Shown: positions 10,850 to 21,201, numbered from the stretch's first letter. The stretch is DNA of 64,000 nt from Lumbricus terrestris (GCA_949752735.1 OX457044.1:15743785-15807784), one strand, 5' to 3'. Notes: generated by a model not told the origin, from the sequence alone. Program-made: numbers and translations.

Positions 10850-12190
10850 TCAGACAGACCGAAGAACGAGCGATACAACCAGACCGCCTGCGATGATGCG
10901 TCTCAGACATGCCCCGTCTGATCCAACCAACCTCCAACTTCCTCTCTCAGCCGCCGCCGAGCACATGTCGCTGACGTCATAGCCGAACACTTCGAACCTG
11001 TAGGTGAGCAGCAGACCGTTAGACGTGCGGCAGTTGCTGACGGCCACGTAGAACCGACGAGGTTTATCGTAGCGACGTTCCCCCTGACAGGTCAGGTTCC
11101 GACCGTAGCTCGAGTTCTTCGAGACACATCCGTTCCAGGACGATCTGTAGCTGAGGTCGATGATCTGATCGGGGACATGGTGCGAGTGGACGAGACCTTC
11201 CTTCTGCCAGCAGTTCCGGTCGGAGCCGAGCTTCAGAACGTCATCGTCGTTGTAGAGGATGACGTTCTGCACCTGCATGTGGTAGGGGTAGGTGAAACGG
11301 AAGGCGAATCCTCCGCCCGTCAGCACCGATATGTTGGCGATGAAGCCGTGCCAGTTGCCCGTCGTGTTCACGTCTCCTTCCACTACGCATGTCGCCGCCG
11401 ATACGGACGATGACGACGCCTCCAGGTCACGGGCGGACATATCCGACCTTGGAGATGGAAGCACCGCTGAGGAGGAGGCAGCGGCGGGGGCGAACAGTCC
11501 TCCTCCTGCTCCTGCTGCTGAGGCTGAGGCAGATGCGGTTGCTTGGTCACCGGTGGCCTGCAGGTGCATGGTCGAGCGACAGTCGCCGATGTGGCCAAAG
11601 ATCTCCATGCGGTAGTCGAGGTCGAGGCCCTGGAGGGTGGCGCAGTTGCTGGCGGCGATGTACCAGGTCGTCGGCCGATCCCCGGCAGGCTGCTCGACGG
11701 TGAAGCTGCGACCGCCCTTGCAGACGTAGGTGGCGATGTCGTTTGGGTGGGTCATGTGGCATCCGGACCAGGAGAATCGTGGAGTGAGTCGGAGGATCTG
11801 GTCCTCTTCCGGTCGGAGGAGATACTCCTTCTGCCAGCAGTTCATCCGGGCGTTGATGATCGACATCTGGTCCTCCGAATAGAAGAGGATGTTCTGGCAG
11901 CACTTGTCGGCTGGGTAGGAGAACTCGAAGGTCAGTCTTCCGGTTGTCATGATCGTGATGTTGGCCAGGTAGCCGAACCAGTTCTTCTCCGTCATCAGGT
12001 GGTCCTCGTAGACACACGGGTAGCTCGGATTGACCGCCCACAGACTGCCGGAACTGGATCGAACCCCTTCGCCGTGCAGAAGGACCAGAGCGACGAAGAT
12101 CACAGTCCACAGGAAGTGACGTACGCATAGCGGTGACGTCATTTGGCATATGACATCAGGAAACGAGGATTGCGTCATTCTAAAGTGCAT
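10850..12190 (-). CDS. Secreted protein with two tandem TMEM145/GPR180-type extracellular domains
   Basis: This is an uninterrupted 446-codon frame. A signal peptide is visible (hydrophobic residues 26-38, FLWTVIFVALVLL); Met17 (12142) gives a more typical leader than Met1. Domain 1 spans about residues 59-204 and domain 2 about 268-410, joined by an Ala/Ser linker (217-266). Matching blocks are GRLTFEFSYP / GGFAFRFTYP, NCWQKE at 117-122 and 326-331, WSGC at 141-144 / WNGC at 352-355, and YIAASNC / YVAVSNC. KCCQN (96-100) is a hallmark I associate with TMEM145/GPR180 N-terminal domains; domain 2 has lost this Cys pair (QVQN). Several N-glycosylation sequons fit an extracellular protein. The seven-helix region of TMEM145/GPR180 is absent; only residues 432-443 are hydrophobic, perhaps a weak GPI or tail anchor. 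The frame is GC-rich against its surroundings. Function is unknown. It could be a first exon rather than an intronless gene, but no good donor is seen near the end. Confidence 0.75.
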   Translation of the reverse strand: MHFRMTQSSFPDVICQMTSPLCVRHFLWTVIFVALVLLHGEGVRSSSGSLWAVNPSYPCVYEDHLMTEKNWFGYLANITIMTTGRLTFEFSYPADKCCQNILFYSEDQMSIINARMNCWQKEYLLRPEEDQILRLTPRFSWSGCHMTHPNDIATYVCKGGRSFTVEQPAGDRPTTWYIAASNCATLQGLDLDYRMEIFGHIGDCRSTMHLQATGDQATASASASAAGAGGGLFAPAAASSSAVLPSPRSDMSARDLEASSSSVSAATCVVEGDVNTTGNWHGFIANISVLTGGGFAFRFTYPYHMQVQNVILYNDDDVLKLGSDRNCWQKEGLVHSHHVPDQIIDLSYRSSWNGCVSKNSSYGRNLTCQGERRYDKPRRFYVAVSNCRTSNGLLLTYRFEVFGYDVSDMCSAAAERGSWRLVGSDGACLRRIIAGGLVVSLVLRSV

Positions 12191-12320
12191 TCAACTCACG
12201 ACGAAACATCTCAGAAGCGAGTTTGATATCGCGGAAGAAAAGCGAGGATTGATCGAAAGGAAGTTCCTCTTTGCGTTGAAGAATTGACTTTCTTAGACTT
12301 CCATTGTCTCTAAGAGTCGG

Positions 12321-12328
12321 CTTTTATC
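12321..12328 (-). promoter_or_regulatory. Possible TATA-like element of the TMEM145-like gene
   Basis: The minus strand reads GATAAAAG about 130 bases before the first ATG of the frame. The match to TATAAAAG is imperfect and there is no other support. Confidence 0.2.
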
Positions 12329-12394
12329 TATCTTTGTTTCGACCGATCTGATGTCAATTTAGCCAATGACCATAAGTCGATCATTTTCGATATT

Positions 12395-12592
12395 TACTTC
12401 TATTTGATGCTATTTCCTTCTATTTACTTCTATTTTTGAAGCTATTTCCTTCTATTGCCTTCTATTTTTGATGCTATTTCCTTCTATCGCCTTCTATTTT
12501 TGATGCTATTTCCTTCTATTGCCTTCTATTTTTGATGCTATTTCCTTCTATTGCCTTCTATTTTGATGTTATTTCCTTCTATTTGATGCTAA
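12395..12592. repeat. About 33-base minisatellite
   Basis: Five to six copies of a unit built from TTTGATGCTATTTCC and TTCTATTGCCTTCTAT, with unit length varying by one or two bases. Confidence 0.9.
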
Positions 12593-12760
12593 TTCACGAC
12601 AATAATCGTAATGTTAATAAATTCCAAAATGAATCGAGAGTCGACATTTCAGACGAATAATAATATCATGTCAAGTGAACGAGGTTTGAAACCAAGGGAT
12701 TTCTCCCCTTCGGAGCCAGCAAAACGCATTTGTCTTTTCCAGATACATCAGTTGGTCCGA

Positions 12761-12808
12761 TGATGATGATGATGATGATGATGATAACGACGACGATGAT
12801 GATGCTAA
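12761..12808. repeat. (GAT)n microsatellite
   Basis: GATGATGAT run with a few GAC and ATAAC changes. Confidence 0.9.
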
Positions 12809-12904
12809 TGATATAACATCCTTCCGCATCGTAGTTGTGTAACTCATTTGGCCGCTGTAACTTCATTCATCGCAGACCATCATACAACACCATCGCCTCA
12901 ACGA

Positions 12905-13150
12905 CTCATCTGAACGGACCAGACAACGCACAACGGACTCGCCTCCGACCGACCGACCGAGCGGCGGTTGAGGGCTGCACCGGCGACCGGGCGCTGCGCT
13001 GGCGGACGGGCAGACGGGCGGTTGAGCGTTGCTTTGGCGTTACTACGGGCGGCTGATGGATGCAGTCGGGTGGCCTTAACTGGGGCCAGAGAACGCCGGC
13101 GACCAACAGGGCGTCGGCTGGAGGAATGGGAGGAGGCAGAGGGGGGTTTC
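12905..13150. other. CpG-rich, GC-rich island
   Basis: About 245 bases with many CpGs (CCGACCGACCGAGCGGCGG, GGCGACCGGGCG) lie between AT-rich or GA-rich tracts. It is 0.7 kb upstream of the minus-strand TMEM145-like gene and could be a promoter CpG island or an untranslated exon. No coding similarity is seen. Confidence 0.4.
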
Positions 13151-13264
13151 GGTGGTCATTCGACTTAACAGAACGACAAAGAAAAAGAAGAATGCATGTA
13201 GGCGGAGAATAGAAGAATAAAAGAATAAAAGAAAGATAAGAGAATGAGCGGAGTGTGGTCGATG

Positions 13265-13389
13265 GATAAAGAGAGAGAGAGATAGAGAGATAGAGAGATA
13301 GAGAGATAGAGAGATAGAGAGATAGAGAGAGAGAGATATAGATAGATAGATAGAGAGAGAGAGAGAGACAGAGAGACAGAGAGAGAGAC

Positions 13390-13420
<31 letters not shown>

Positions 13421-13565
13421 CAGACAGAGACAGAGACAGAGACAGAGAGAGAGAAGGAGGAGGACAAAGAGGGAGGGAGAGAGATACATACAGAGACATA
13501 TACAACAACAAACAGTGAGAGAGAAACAGACAGATACAGAGTCAGATAGAGAGAAAGAGAGAGAA
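13265..13565. repeat. Compound (GA)n/(GATA)n/(ACAG)n microsatellite
   Basis: About 300 bases of AGAGATAG, GATAGATA, AGAGACAG and GA words. The long frames on the minus strand (SLSLSLY) are by-products. Confidence 0.95.
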
Positions 13566-14160
13566 TAGTAGTACTAGCAGAAGATGTAGTAGCAGTTATA
13601 GTAGTGTATTGCATGGAAGCAGCATATTGTGATGTTGAGTTTTCGTTTCGATTTTACTTTTTGAATCAAACGATCATCAAACGATGGGTTGGACTTTATG
13701 ATGGAAGTCATTAGAATAAAATAAAATCAATTGGATTTTTTCGACCCTGCAGCGTGCATGAAACAGGAAATATAGAGTTTTGGATAACTGTGAAATTAGA
13801 AAACCGGAAATTTGCCGAGTGTGTAGGCTATCATTTCTATGCACGTAGCGTAGTAGCTTATATTCGATTTTTTACACAACAAAATACGACAGCCAAAACG
13901 CTGCATGTGCACATTAAACACAATTGACAGCATGGGCATACTTGGTAATTTTGGTTGAGTTTTTGGTGCATATTTTAAAAATGACATCTTTGTCTTTGGG
14001 ATAGAGTTAATTGAGTCTTAATTTGGGAGCGTAAAATCATCTATCTATCCATTCCCTTTCTTTTTATTATCCTTGGCCTTTGCTTACAGTTATATAATGG
14101 ATAAGGAATCGATGCAGTTGGAAGAGGTTACGGAGGACACGAAGTTTTCCTGGGTGTGCC
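13566..14160. other. Gene-free stretch
   Basis: No recognisable gene, RNA or repeat. Confidence 0.5.
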
Positions 14161-15022
14161 GACATTTAAACACGCGACACATAATTACGTGATACACAAA
14201 CACAGACACTTGAACACACGACAGATAAACACACGACAGATAAACACACGGACAGATAAACACACGGACAGATAAACACACGACAGATAAACACACGACA
14301 GATAAACACGCCGCACCTAAACTCGCCTTAAACACGATAGATGAAGACAACAAAATATTAAAACGAGTTATAGGATATATAGGCTATAGAATCAATGTTG
14401 CTGTGAATGTGTTAAAACAAATTGGTGATTTTGATGATCTGTCATAAAACCACAATACTGTTCAACTATTGGTGAGACGCCAATAGGTCTATATTTCTTC
14501 ATTCTTATTCTCCATAACTAGGCTAACTTTAATATACTCAAAATTTCTGTATATTACTATTGAACGTCCTTTTGGTGAGACGCCAAATGTAACAGAATCT
14601 AAGCATGTAGCCATAATATTATTATCGTTACATTGTAACAATCAACGGCGGTGTGACAATTGAAGTATCGGATTCTGTTAAAGATGTTCGTACACCAAAA
14701 TCGCACAATAACAGGGAAAGGTACAAAGTTAAAATTAGATTGGATGACCAATCAGGCACTGCATACAGTCAGGCACTGCATACTGTAGTGCACACATAAT
14801 TGTTCACAGTCAATGTCTGTCCTTGTGTTTATGTTTCGTGTGTTTGAATGTCGCGTGATTATCTATCCGTGTGTTTATCTGTCCGTGTGTTTATCTGTCC
14901 GTGTGTTTATCTGTCCGTGTGTTTATCTGTCCGTGTGTTTATCTGTCCGTGTGTTTATCTGTCGTTTGTTTAAGTGTCTGTGTTTAAGTGTCGCGTGATT
15001 ATGTGTCGTGTGTTTAAATGTC
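14161..15022. mobile_element. Foldback-like element with long repeat-filled inverted arms
   Basis: The left arm (14161 to about 14330) begins GACATTTAAACAC and continues through CACAGACACTT into tandem copies of a 16-mer, AACACACGGACAGATA. The right arm (about 14813-15022) is the same series in reverse complement, ending AAATGTC at 15022. The arms are about 170-210 bases long with a 480-base centre that carries GGTGAGACGCCAA twice and no coding region. Tandem short repeats inside long inverted arms are the hallmark of foldback elements. No target duplication was identified. Confidence 0.6.
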
Positions 15023-15544
15023 ATGGAACCGTTTTCCTGAATATTCTCTAAACAACAATCCGACGTCAGATATATTCACAGCAGAATAAACATGAGAAAG
15101 AAAACAATAAAAATACAGACGAAGAAGAAAAAGAACCTATAGGCCTAAGCAAACAGCGAAAAATAGATAAAAGCTAAGCATAATCATCTGATGCATAGGT
15201 TACGTTAGAAGTGTCCATAGAGAGGGAAATTCAAAGAGAGGAAACGGAGAAATGGAATGAAGAGGTTGTAGCCAACGGTGAATGACCCGGAAGAAAGAAA
15301 AACAGGAGAACGTAGATGATATAGACATAACAGGGAAGATAATAAAAAAGGAGGGAAAAGAAATGAACAGATAGAAAGAAAGTAGAAACCGATTTATAAA
15401 GCGGTGGATGTGGAAGTCGAGTGTAAGAAAGAGAAGGACGTCCGTGGGGATGGGTGGGGGGGGGTGATGCTGATGATCGACAGAAAGGAAAGATGACAGA
15501 TTGGGAGAGGGGTATGATCAGGAGGGAGAAAGTGGAGGAGGAAG
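15023..15544. other. Gene-free, purine-rich stretch
   Basis: GA-rich unique sequence leading into the 34-base array. No gene is supportable. Confidence 0.5.
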
Positions 15545-15775
15545 GGAGAGAAGAAGGAAGGAAGAGGAGGAGGAGCATGGAGAGGAGGAGGAAAGAAGAG
15601 GAGGAGGAGCATGGAGAGGAGGAGAAAGGAAGAGGAGGAGGAGCATGGAGAGGAGGAGAAAGGAAGAGGAGGAGGAGCATGGAGAGGAGGAGAAAGGAAG
15701 AGGAGGAGGAGCATGGAGAGGAGGAGAAAGGAAGAGGAGGAGGAGCATGGAGAGGAGGTGGAGGAGGTGGAAAGC
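15545..15775. repeat. 34-base purine minisatellite
   Basis: The word CATGGAGAGG starts at 15576, 15610, 15644, 15678, 15712 and 15746, an exact 34-base period over six copies. As 34 is not divisible by 3 the same peptide string appears in every frame, so the open frames are not coding. Confidence 0.95.
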
Positions 15776-15861
15776 GATGAGGCCAGTTATTTATCCGTTC
15801 ACCGATAATCCATTAAGGTTCTTCCGGATTGAATTATCGATGTCCTGTGCCGCACAATAAG

Positions 15862-15972
15862 GACGACGACGACGACGATGACGACGACAACGACGACGAC
15901 GACGACAACGGAAACGACAACGACAACGACAGCGACAACGGAAACGACAACGACAACGACAGCGACAATGGC
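15862..15972. repeat. (GAC)n/(AAC)n microsatellite
   Basis: GACGACGAC passes into a larger pattern of AACGACAACGACAGCGAC. Confidence 0.9.
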
Positions 15973-16094
15973 CTTCTTCGGCTGTGCAGTTCTCAACGAT
16001 ATTCAATAACGGACTACGGACCTACCTTGCTTTCTTCAGTGATATTTGCAAGCTATATAGAGGCAGGATAAGTTACTTAGTGGGCAGATTGAAC

Positions 16095-16495
16095 ATGCAA
16101 CAACAAAAGCGCAGCCGCAACCGCTAAGTTTGCATTAGAAAGCGCAAGCAACAAAAGAGGCAACAGATACAGCAACAGCAGCGAAAGCACAGCAACAGCA
16201 AAAAGCAGCAAAGGCAACAACAGCAAATGCAACAACTGCATGAACAACAGTAAAAAGCGAATCGCAGCAAAGGCAACAAAAGCAGCAACAGCAACTATAC
16301 TGCACAGCTGTTACAAAGCCTGCATTAGCTACAGTAAAGACGACAGGAACATTAACAGCAGCAAACACAACAACAAAAGCAACATCAACAGCATTATTAT
16401 CAGCAACAGCTTGAGTCTCAACGGCTACAGCAACAGCAGCAGCAACAGCGACAACAACTACAACAGCTAGAGCAACAGCACCAAAAGCAGCAACT
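16095..16495. repeat. Degenerate (CAA/CAG)n tract
   Basis: About 400 bases of CAACAGCAGCAAAAGCAGC-like triplets, with Ala/Val-rich frames on the minus strand and Ser/Asn-rich frames on the plus strand. No start, domain or conservation supports coding. Confidence 0.8.
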
Positions 16496-16773
16496 GCGAT
16501 ATAAAGCAGGCAATCTTCCATATTATACTCATTCATCCGATTCGTCGAATATCTTCTCTTGTCTGAGGCCAATCATTGCGAAGTCATCCTGGACGATTAA
16601 AATCGAATCTTAATCTCGTTTGCTCGGTGCATCAGACTCAGAAGAAATTTCAGAATATTGAGACAACAATGATGATGACGATGATGATAATAACCAAACA
16701 ACATTATTACTATCATCATAATTTGCCTGTCCTTAATCTTGCTTTATAACAGGTTTCTTCAGTTGGTAGGCAG

Positions 16774-16832
16774 TAGACATATGAGGATTGGAATAAGCCT
16801 ACAGTAGGCTTATTCCAATCCTCATATGTCTA
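16774..16832. repeat. 59-base perfect palindrome
   Basis: Arms 16774-16802 and 16804-16832 are exact reverse complements of 29 bases around a single central A. The transcript would form a hairpin with almost no loop. Confidence 0.95.
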
Positions 16833-16862
16833 TAATTATGTGTAGCTTTAGTATCTTACATG

Positions 16863-16956
16863 TTGTTTTCGCTATAATTATAGAAATGTGGTGTCTATTA
16901 TTATAGCGAAAACAATCTGCAGTGGTGATCATAATTATTATGATCACCACTGCAGA
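16863..16956. repeat. Two further adjacent perfect inverted repeats
   Basis: TTGTTTTCGCTATAAT (16863-16878) pairs exactly with 16900-16915. Immediately beyond, 16916-16934 pairs exactly with 16938-16956 (19-base arms, 3-base loop; core GGTGATCATAA). With the palindrome at 16774 this makes three perfect hairpins in 183 bases. Confidence 0.95.
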
Positions 16957-16975
16957 CTGAGACTCTGCGTCTCTG

Positions 16976-17075
16976 TGAGTCTCCTTGGAGTCTCCTGGCA
17001 GTCTCCTGGGAGTCTCCTTGGAGTCTCCTTGGAGTCTCCTGGGAGTCTCCTTGGAGTCTCCTGGGAGTCTCATTG
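16976..17075. repeat. 11-base tandem repeat (GAGTCTCCTTG)n
   Basis: About nine copies of GAGTCTCCTTG or GAGTCTCCTGG follow directly after the palindrome cluster. Confidence 0.9.
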
Positions 17076-17079
17076 GAGT

Positions 17080-17535
17080 CCTGCAAGAATCCGTGATTTT
17101 AATAAGAATCGCACAAACTCATCCCACAAGACCACGTGACCGTAGCACTTCTCCTTGTAAACCGGAATCGACTCAAAATCAGGACGTCCTAGCGCAACAA
17201 AAGGAGACGTCATCTAGAGGGAACTTTACATGCATATCTATGACCGACTCACTGTAGCTGATCATTGCGCATTAATTCAAAGGATGTTTACAAATGACTT
17301 AGTGCCTGTACTCCGCCACTGGTTGCACTAAAGGAGGAGGGCGTCGCTAATGGTTTTTGTTACCACGCAGTGACGTTAAACTGCAACTACCACCACCACT
17401 TAATGCCTGCAGTAGCAATCCTTATTCTTAATGATGCCAAAGTAATTAGGAACAAAGAATTAATCAACAGAGCTCAGGTGACTATAGTAGAGTCACCACT
17501 AACGAGCTCCAGCAGACTCGTAGAGCCCAACCGAT
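17080..17535. other. Gene-free stretch
   Basis: No gene or element recognised. Confidence 0.5.
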
Positions 17536-17537
17536 GT

Positions 17538-17748
17538 GCCCAACAATAACAGGCAACAATAACAGGCAACAATAACAGGCAACAATAACAGGCAACAATA
17601 ACAGGCAACAATAACAGGCAACAATAACAGGCAACAATAACAGGCAACAATAACAGACAACAATAACAGGCAACAATAACAGGCAACAATAACAGGCAAC
17701 AATAACAGGCAACAATAACAGGCAACAATAACAGGCAACAATAACAGA
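17538..17748. repeat. 13-base tandem repeat (AACAATAACAGGC)n
   Basis: About sixteen near-perfect copies; one carries AACAGAC. All three minus-strand frames are open with the same Leu/Pro/Val/Cys string because the unit length is not a multiple of 3. Confidence 0.95.
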
Positions 17749-18262
17749 ATAGAAAACATAATTAACCATAGTATACATGTAATGGCATATAATTATTGAA
17801 CTCGCTTTAAAAACGAGTCACTCTATGACCCGTTCAGTCTGTTGGGGCGGCCTCTAATGGTCGACCGATCCAAGTCAGAGGAGGATTAGGATTAGTCAGG
17901 AGACATTCTAAATGACCTCTCTGTACTTCTTCCTCAAGACGATAATTGTGGCCGGTGAATAAATCAGGACACGGGTAATTATTGACTGTCCATTGCAAAC
18001 TGACCAGAGAAACTGACCGATGACCGCATGATGACTGCAGCGCATTACGGTTGACAGATATGCGAATACAAACTGCTCATACTCTGAGTGATTGAGCGTC
18101 TACTGCGAGACAGAGCAGAGTCGCTTCTCTCTTGGGCTTATATAGACATGTATATATAATTGTATAATATATAAATATAAGGCTTTTCATCGTATCAATA
18201 CGATGTCCCTAACTCTCCAGCACCATAGCTTCCTTTCGCCTTATTATATAGCTCCAACACAG
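17749..18262. other. Gene-free stretch
   Basis: Unique sequence with no supportable gene. Confidence 0.5.
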
Positions 18263-18265
18263 ACG

Positions 18266-18266
18266 C

Positions 18267-18297
<31 letters not shown>

Positions 18298-18472
18298 GAT
18301 GATGATAAAGATGATGATTATAATGCTGATGATAGTGATGATGGTGATTATGATGGTGATGATGATGATGATGACGATGGTGATGATGATGATGATTATG
18401 ATGATGATGGTGGTGGTGATTATGATGATGATGGTGGTGGTGATGATGGTGATTATGATGATGATGGTGATT

Positions 18473-18521
<49 letters not shown>

Positions 18522-18720
18522 GGTTGATGATGATGAGGATGATGATGGCAGTGGCGGTGATGATGATGATGAGGTTGATGATGATGAGGATGATGATGGT
18601 AGTGGCGGTGATGATGATGATGATGATGATGAGGTTGATGATGATGAGGATGATGATGATAGCGGCGGTGATTAGAATGATGATGGTGGTGGCGGTGATG
18701 AGGATGATGATGGTAGTGGC

Positions 18721-18761
<41 letters not shown>

Positions 18762-18770
18762 CGATATGTA
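18266..18770. repeat. (TTG)n followed by a long (GAT)n array
   Basis: TTGTTG to about 18297, then 470 bases of GATGATGAT with GGT, GGC and AAG variants. A block containing GAGGTTGATGATGATGAG is repeated three times, giving a higher-order unit of roughly 60-70 bases. The poly-His, poly-Ile and poly-Met frames are artefacts. Confidence 0.95.
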
Positions 18771-18995
18771 AAAAATATTTTAATGGACTGCTTGGCACTT
18801 TCACTCCTTGCTGTTATCCCTATTTCTGCTGCTGTACTTACTGCAATTAGTGCAATAGCCTTTGCTTGCAGATAGGAGGGCGCTAGGATGTTGACCACAG
18901 TACCGTACCATACGAGGTTTTGGTCCGCTTTCCACGGAATGGGCCTAAAGGTGTTGCCGTCAGGATTGTTATAATTGTTATTATTGTGACTTATT

Positions 18996-18999
18996 GTGA

Positions 19000-19035
<36 letters not shown>
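18996..19035. repeat. (ATT)n microsatellite
   Basis: ATTATTATT run of about 40 bases. Confidence 0.95.
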
Positions 19036-19626
19036 TCAGATTTTAATCAATGAGTCATTAATTTATATATAATAATATAGTAGGGTAAAGTGGGGGTAAT
19101 TTCGGCATGGGGCTAATTTCGGCACCCCCCAGTAGCCGAGAAACTATCTTGCACTAGGATACCTCTTTGGTGTGACGTCATAGATCTCAACATTACAAAA
19201 ATAGAAAAGTTAAAAAACGAATTATAAATCGCATTAAAAGCACCTTTGGTAAGTCATTTTTGTTTTGAAGCATTTTCTTAATTGTTTTTCAATTCAGACA
19301 AAGCTCTGTTGAAAATTTGGTGTCGGTCACATAAATAAATGTACTGCTTTTTCTACAAGGATGGCCACCAGGGTGTATCATGCTGAACGATAATACGATG
19401 TATAGCAACCGATTATTTATTTTACGTACTTACAGAGTGATGCCTACATATGAGGCAAATTTCGGCACCGAAATCTTGTCTAATTCCGGCAGTGCCGAAA
19501 TTTGCCCAGGGGTGGTGCCGAAATTACCATTCTGCCTTATTTCAATAGGCCACGGCTTAATTATCTTGCTTAGTTCTGTTAGTAGCCGTTGTGTAATTAA
19601 AACTCACGAGTGTTTATTCAGGCAAA

Positions 19627-19973
19627 ATGGATGATGATTTGAATCAGAGAACTGTGCCAAGCTCTAAGCTAAACGGGGACGATATGCTCAGTGGTCGAAA
19701 GATGAGATTAGTTTTTCAGCAAAGTCGGTGCTTGTTGATGGGCGTTCAAAGAGAGCAGTTGCTAGGCCTATGCAGTTTCGGATCCCATGCCAAACTCTTC
19801 AAGACTATGTGAAAAGGGTTATGGTGGACGGCGCTGTGATGAAGTGTTCTGCGGGTCACCGATTTTACACCAGAGAGAAAACTGTGGGAAAGAACTGGCT
19901 CTTCGGATCCCTGAAACGGCATCGTGAGTTGTCCGTACAGGTGGCAGAACCGACTTCAATACAAATTAGTTGA
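19627..19973 (+). pseudogene. Transposase N-terminal fragment (CENP-B/Tigger-like DNA binding)
   Basis: Two overlapping frames form one decayed product: the first starts at 19627 and the match continues in another frame from about 19728. The second contains TLQDYVKR and VGKNWLFGSLKRH, which resemble the helix-turn-helix linker and the (A)GK(D/N)W..GF.KRH block of Tigger/pogo transposases, followed by ..PEATS-like PTS. At least one frameshift and a stop at 19971 disable it. Confidence 0.65.
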
Positions 19974-20029
19974 CAAGTTCATCAATTAATTGCAAAATAT
20001 TTTGTTTGACAGCAGTGAGAAGCAGCTCA

Positions 20030-20345
20030 TGACGGCGGAGAATATCTTCAACGCAGATGTATCCAATATCCAGTGTCACTATTAGGCTAAATTTTGTCAC
20101 AAGCCATGCAGGGAAAGTGATTAGTCAACGTGGAAAACACCACGTCGGCGGCTGAGCAGGCGCAGAGAAATGAGACAGTAATCACCGTTTGTTGCGTCTC
20201 AGCGAGTGGCTTTTACGTGTCGTACACCAATGATGATATTTCCCAGAGGGCCATAGTGAGAGTCAGACCAGAGTTCATTGACAGAGGACCCATAGGAACC
20301 ATAGCAGCTAGTGCAAAAAGTATTTGGATTAAAGGCAGCGCGTAT
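20030..20345 (+). pseudogene. Transposase catalytic-domain fragment (DDE region)
   Basis: At about 20040-20075 the sequence reads ENIFNADVSN, matching the position of the first catalytic Asp (N.DET in the family) but with the Glu lost. After stops and a frameshift the frame from 20130 reads ETVITVCCVSASG and PEFIDRGPIGTIA, which resemble later DDE-domain blocks. The remaining catalytic residues are not seen. Confidence 0.6.
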
Positions 20346-20393
20346 AAAAGAGTCTGAGTGTAGGCTACAGGATTTGAATACTATGTATAGCCT

Positions 20394-21014
20394 AAGATCT
20401 ACTGAGGTTCTAATAGTTTGCTACAACCCTGCATGTGCCATGAAGCAGCGCCTTCAAACTGCGAATCGGCTCTCGCAAATTCGTGTTATAGCATGTGGGG
20501 CTCGGTGGCGTAGTGGGTATGATGACTATGATCGTTGCCTTGCAGGCGGTGGATTGCAGGTTCGAATCCACCACAAGACGCCGCGTAGGGACCTTGCATG
20601 GGCAAGTCCTTCACTCGCAATTTACTATGTGTTTCGGCGTGAAACTCGGATGCAGTGTCCGCGCTGCAGTCGGGAGCGCCTCTGAGTATAGAGAGCTTGA
20701 AGGGGCGTTATAACAAGTGCACATACAAGCATAAATGAATGCAAGTGAACACGTATTTAGCCACAATTTCTACCCATCAGCTTCATTCTGCATGCATTAA
20801 ACATATGGTTATCTTCTGTTTGGCTAATTTCGTCACCGGTGTCGAAATTACCCACATGCCTTGCCGAAATTACCCTACCCTATGGGTAATTTCGGCATCT
20901 GAACGCCTTCACTAATCATGCTATAACACGAATTTGCGAGAGCCGATTCACAGTTTAAAGGTGCCATTTCATTGCTTAGGGTTGTAGCAAACTATAGGAA
21001 CCTCAATGGATCTT
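20394..21014. repeat. About 100-base inverted duplication inside the pogo-like element
   Basis: 20394-20495 and 20917-21014 are diverged reverse complements, sharing GAATCGGCTCTCGCAAATTC and TAGTTTGCTACAACCCT. The SINE starts exactly where the left arm stops, so the insertion postdates or sits at the duplication boundary. Confidence 0.75.
20497..20730 (+). mobile_element. tRNA-derived SINE, family 1
   Basis: A box TGGCGTAGTGG at 20506-20516, B box GGTTCGAATCC at 20559-20569. A short insertion lengthens the region between them compared with the 49159 copy. The 3' hairpin arms are AGCGCC (20675-20680) and a mutated GGCGTT (20704-20709). Confidence 0.9.
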
Positions 21015-21201
21015 ATAAATGTAATGACATCACATATATTCGAAAAACTGCTTAAGGTGCCGAAATTACCCCATTTTACCCTATGTTGGTGCAGTCATGA
21101 GAGAAAAGCATTTAAGTGCGTAAATTGCATCGTTTTAATTAATTATCGCGGCGCTAATTAAACGACGACGACGTCATCATAGACTGCTGATGATCTTCCG
21201 G

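Larger units (their letters stand above)
19083..21081 (+). mobile_element. Decayed pogo/Tigger-like DNA transposon
   Basis: The left end reads GGGTAAAGTGGGGGTAATTT and the right end is its near reverse complement (ATTACCCCATTTTACCC), with TA on both outer sides (19081-19082 and 21082-21083). TA is the target duplication expected for this superfamily. The word GGTAATTTCGGCA or its complement recurs internally (near 19120, 19500, 20850, 20870 and 20885). Frameshifted Tigger-type transposase fragments lie inside, and a SINE has inserted at 20497. The element is about 2 kb and not functional. Confidence 0.75.

Noticed and set aside
12906..13614. Minus-strand Leu/Ser frames of 137-201 codons
   Set aside because: They run through the GA/GATA microsatellite and a CpG-rich patch without any domain.
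18203..18898. Poly-Met, poly-His and poly-Ile frames
   Set aside because: Translation of a GAT microsatellite in different frames.
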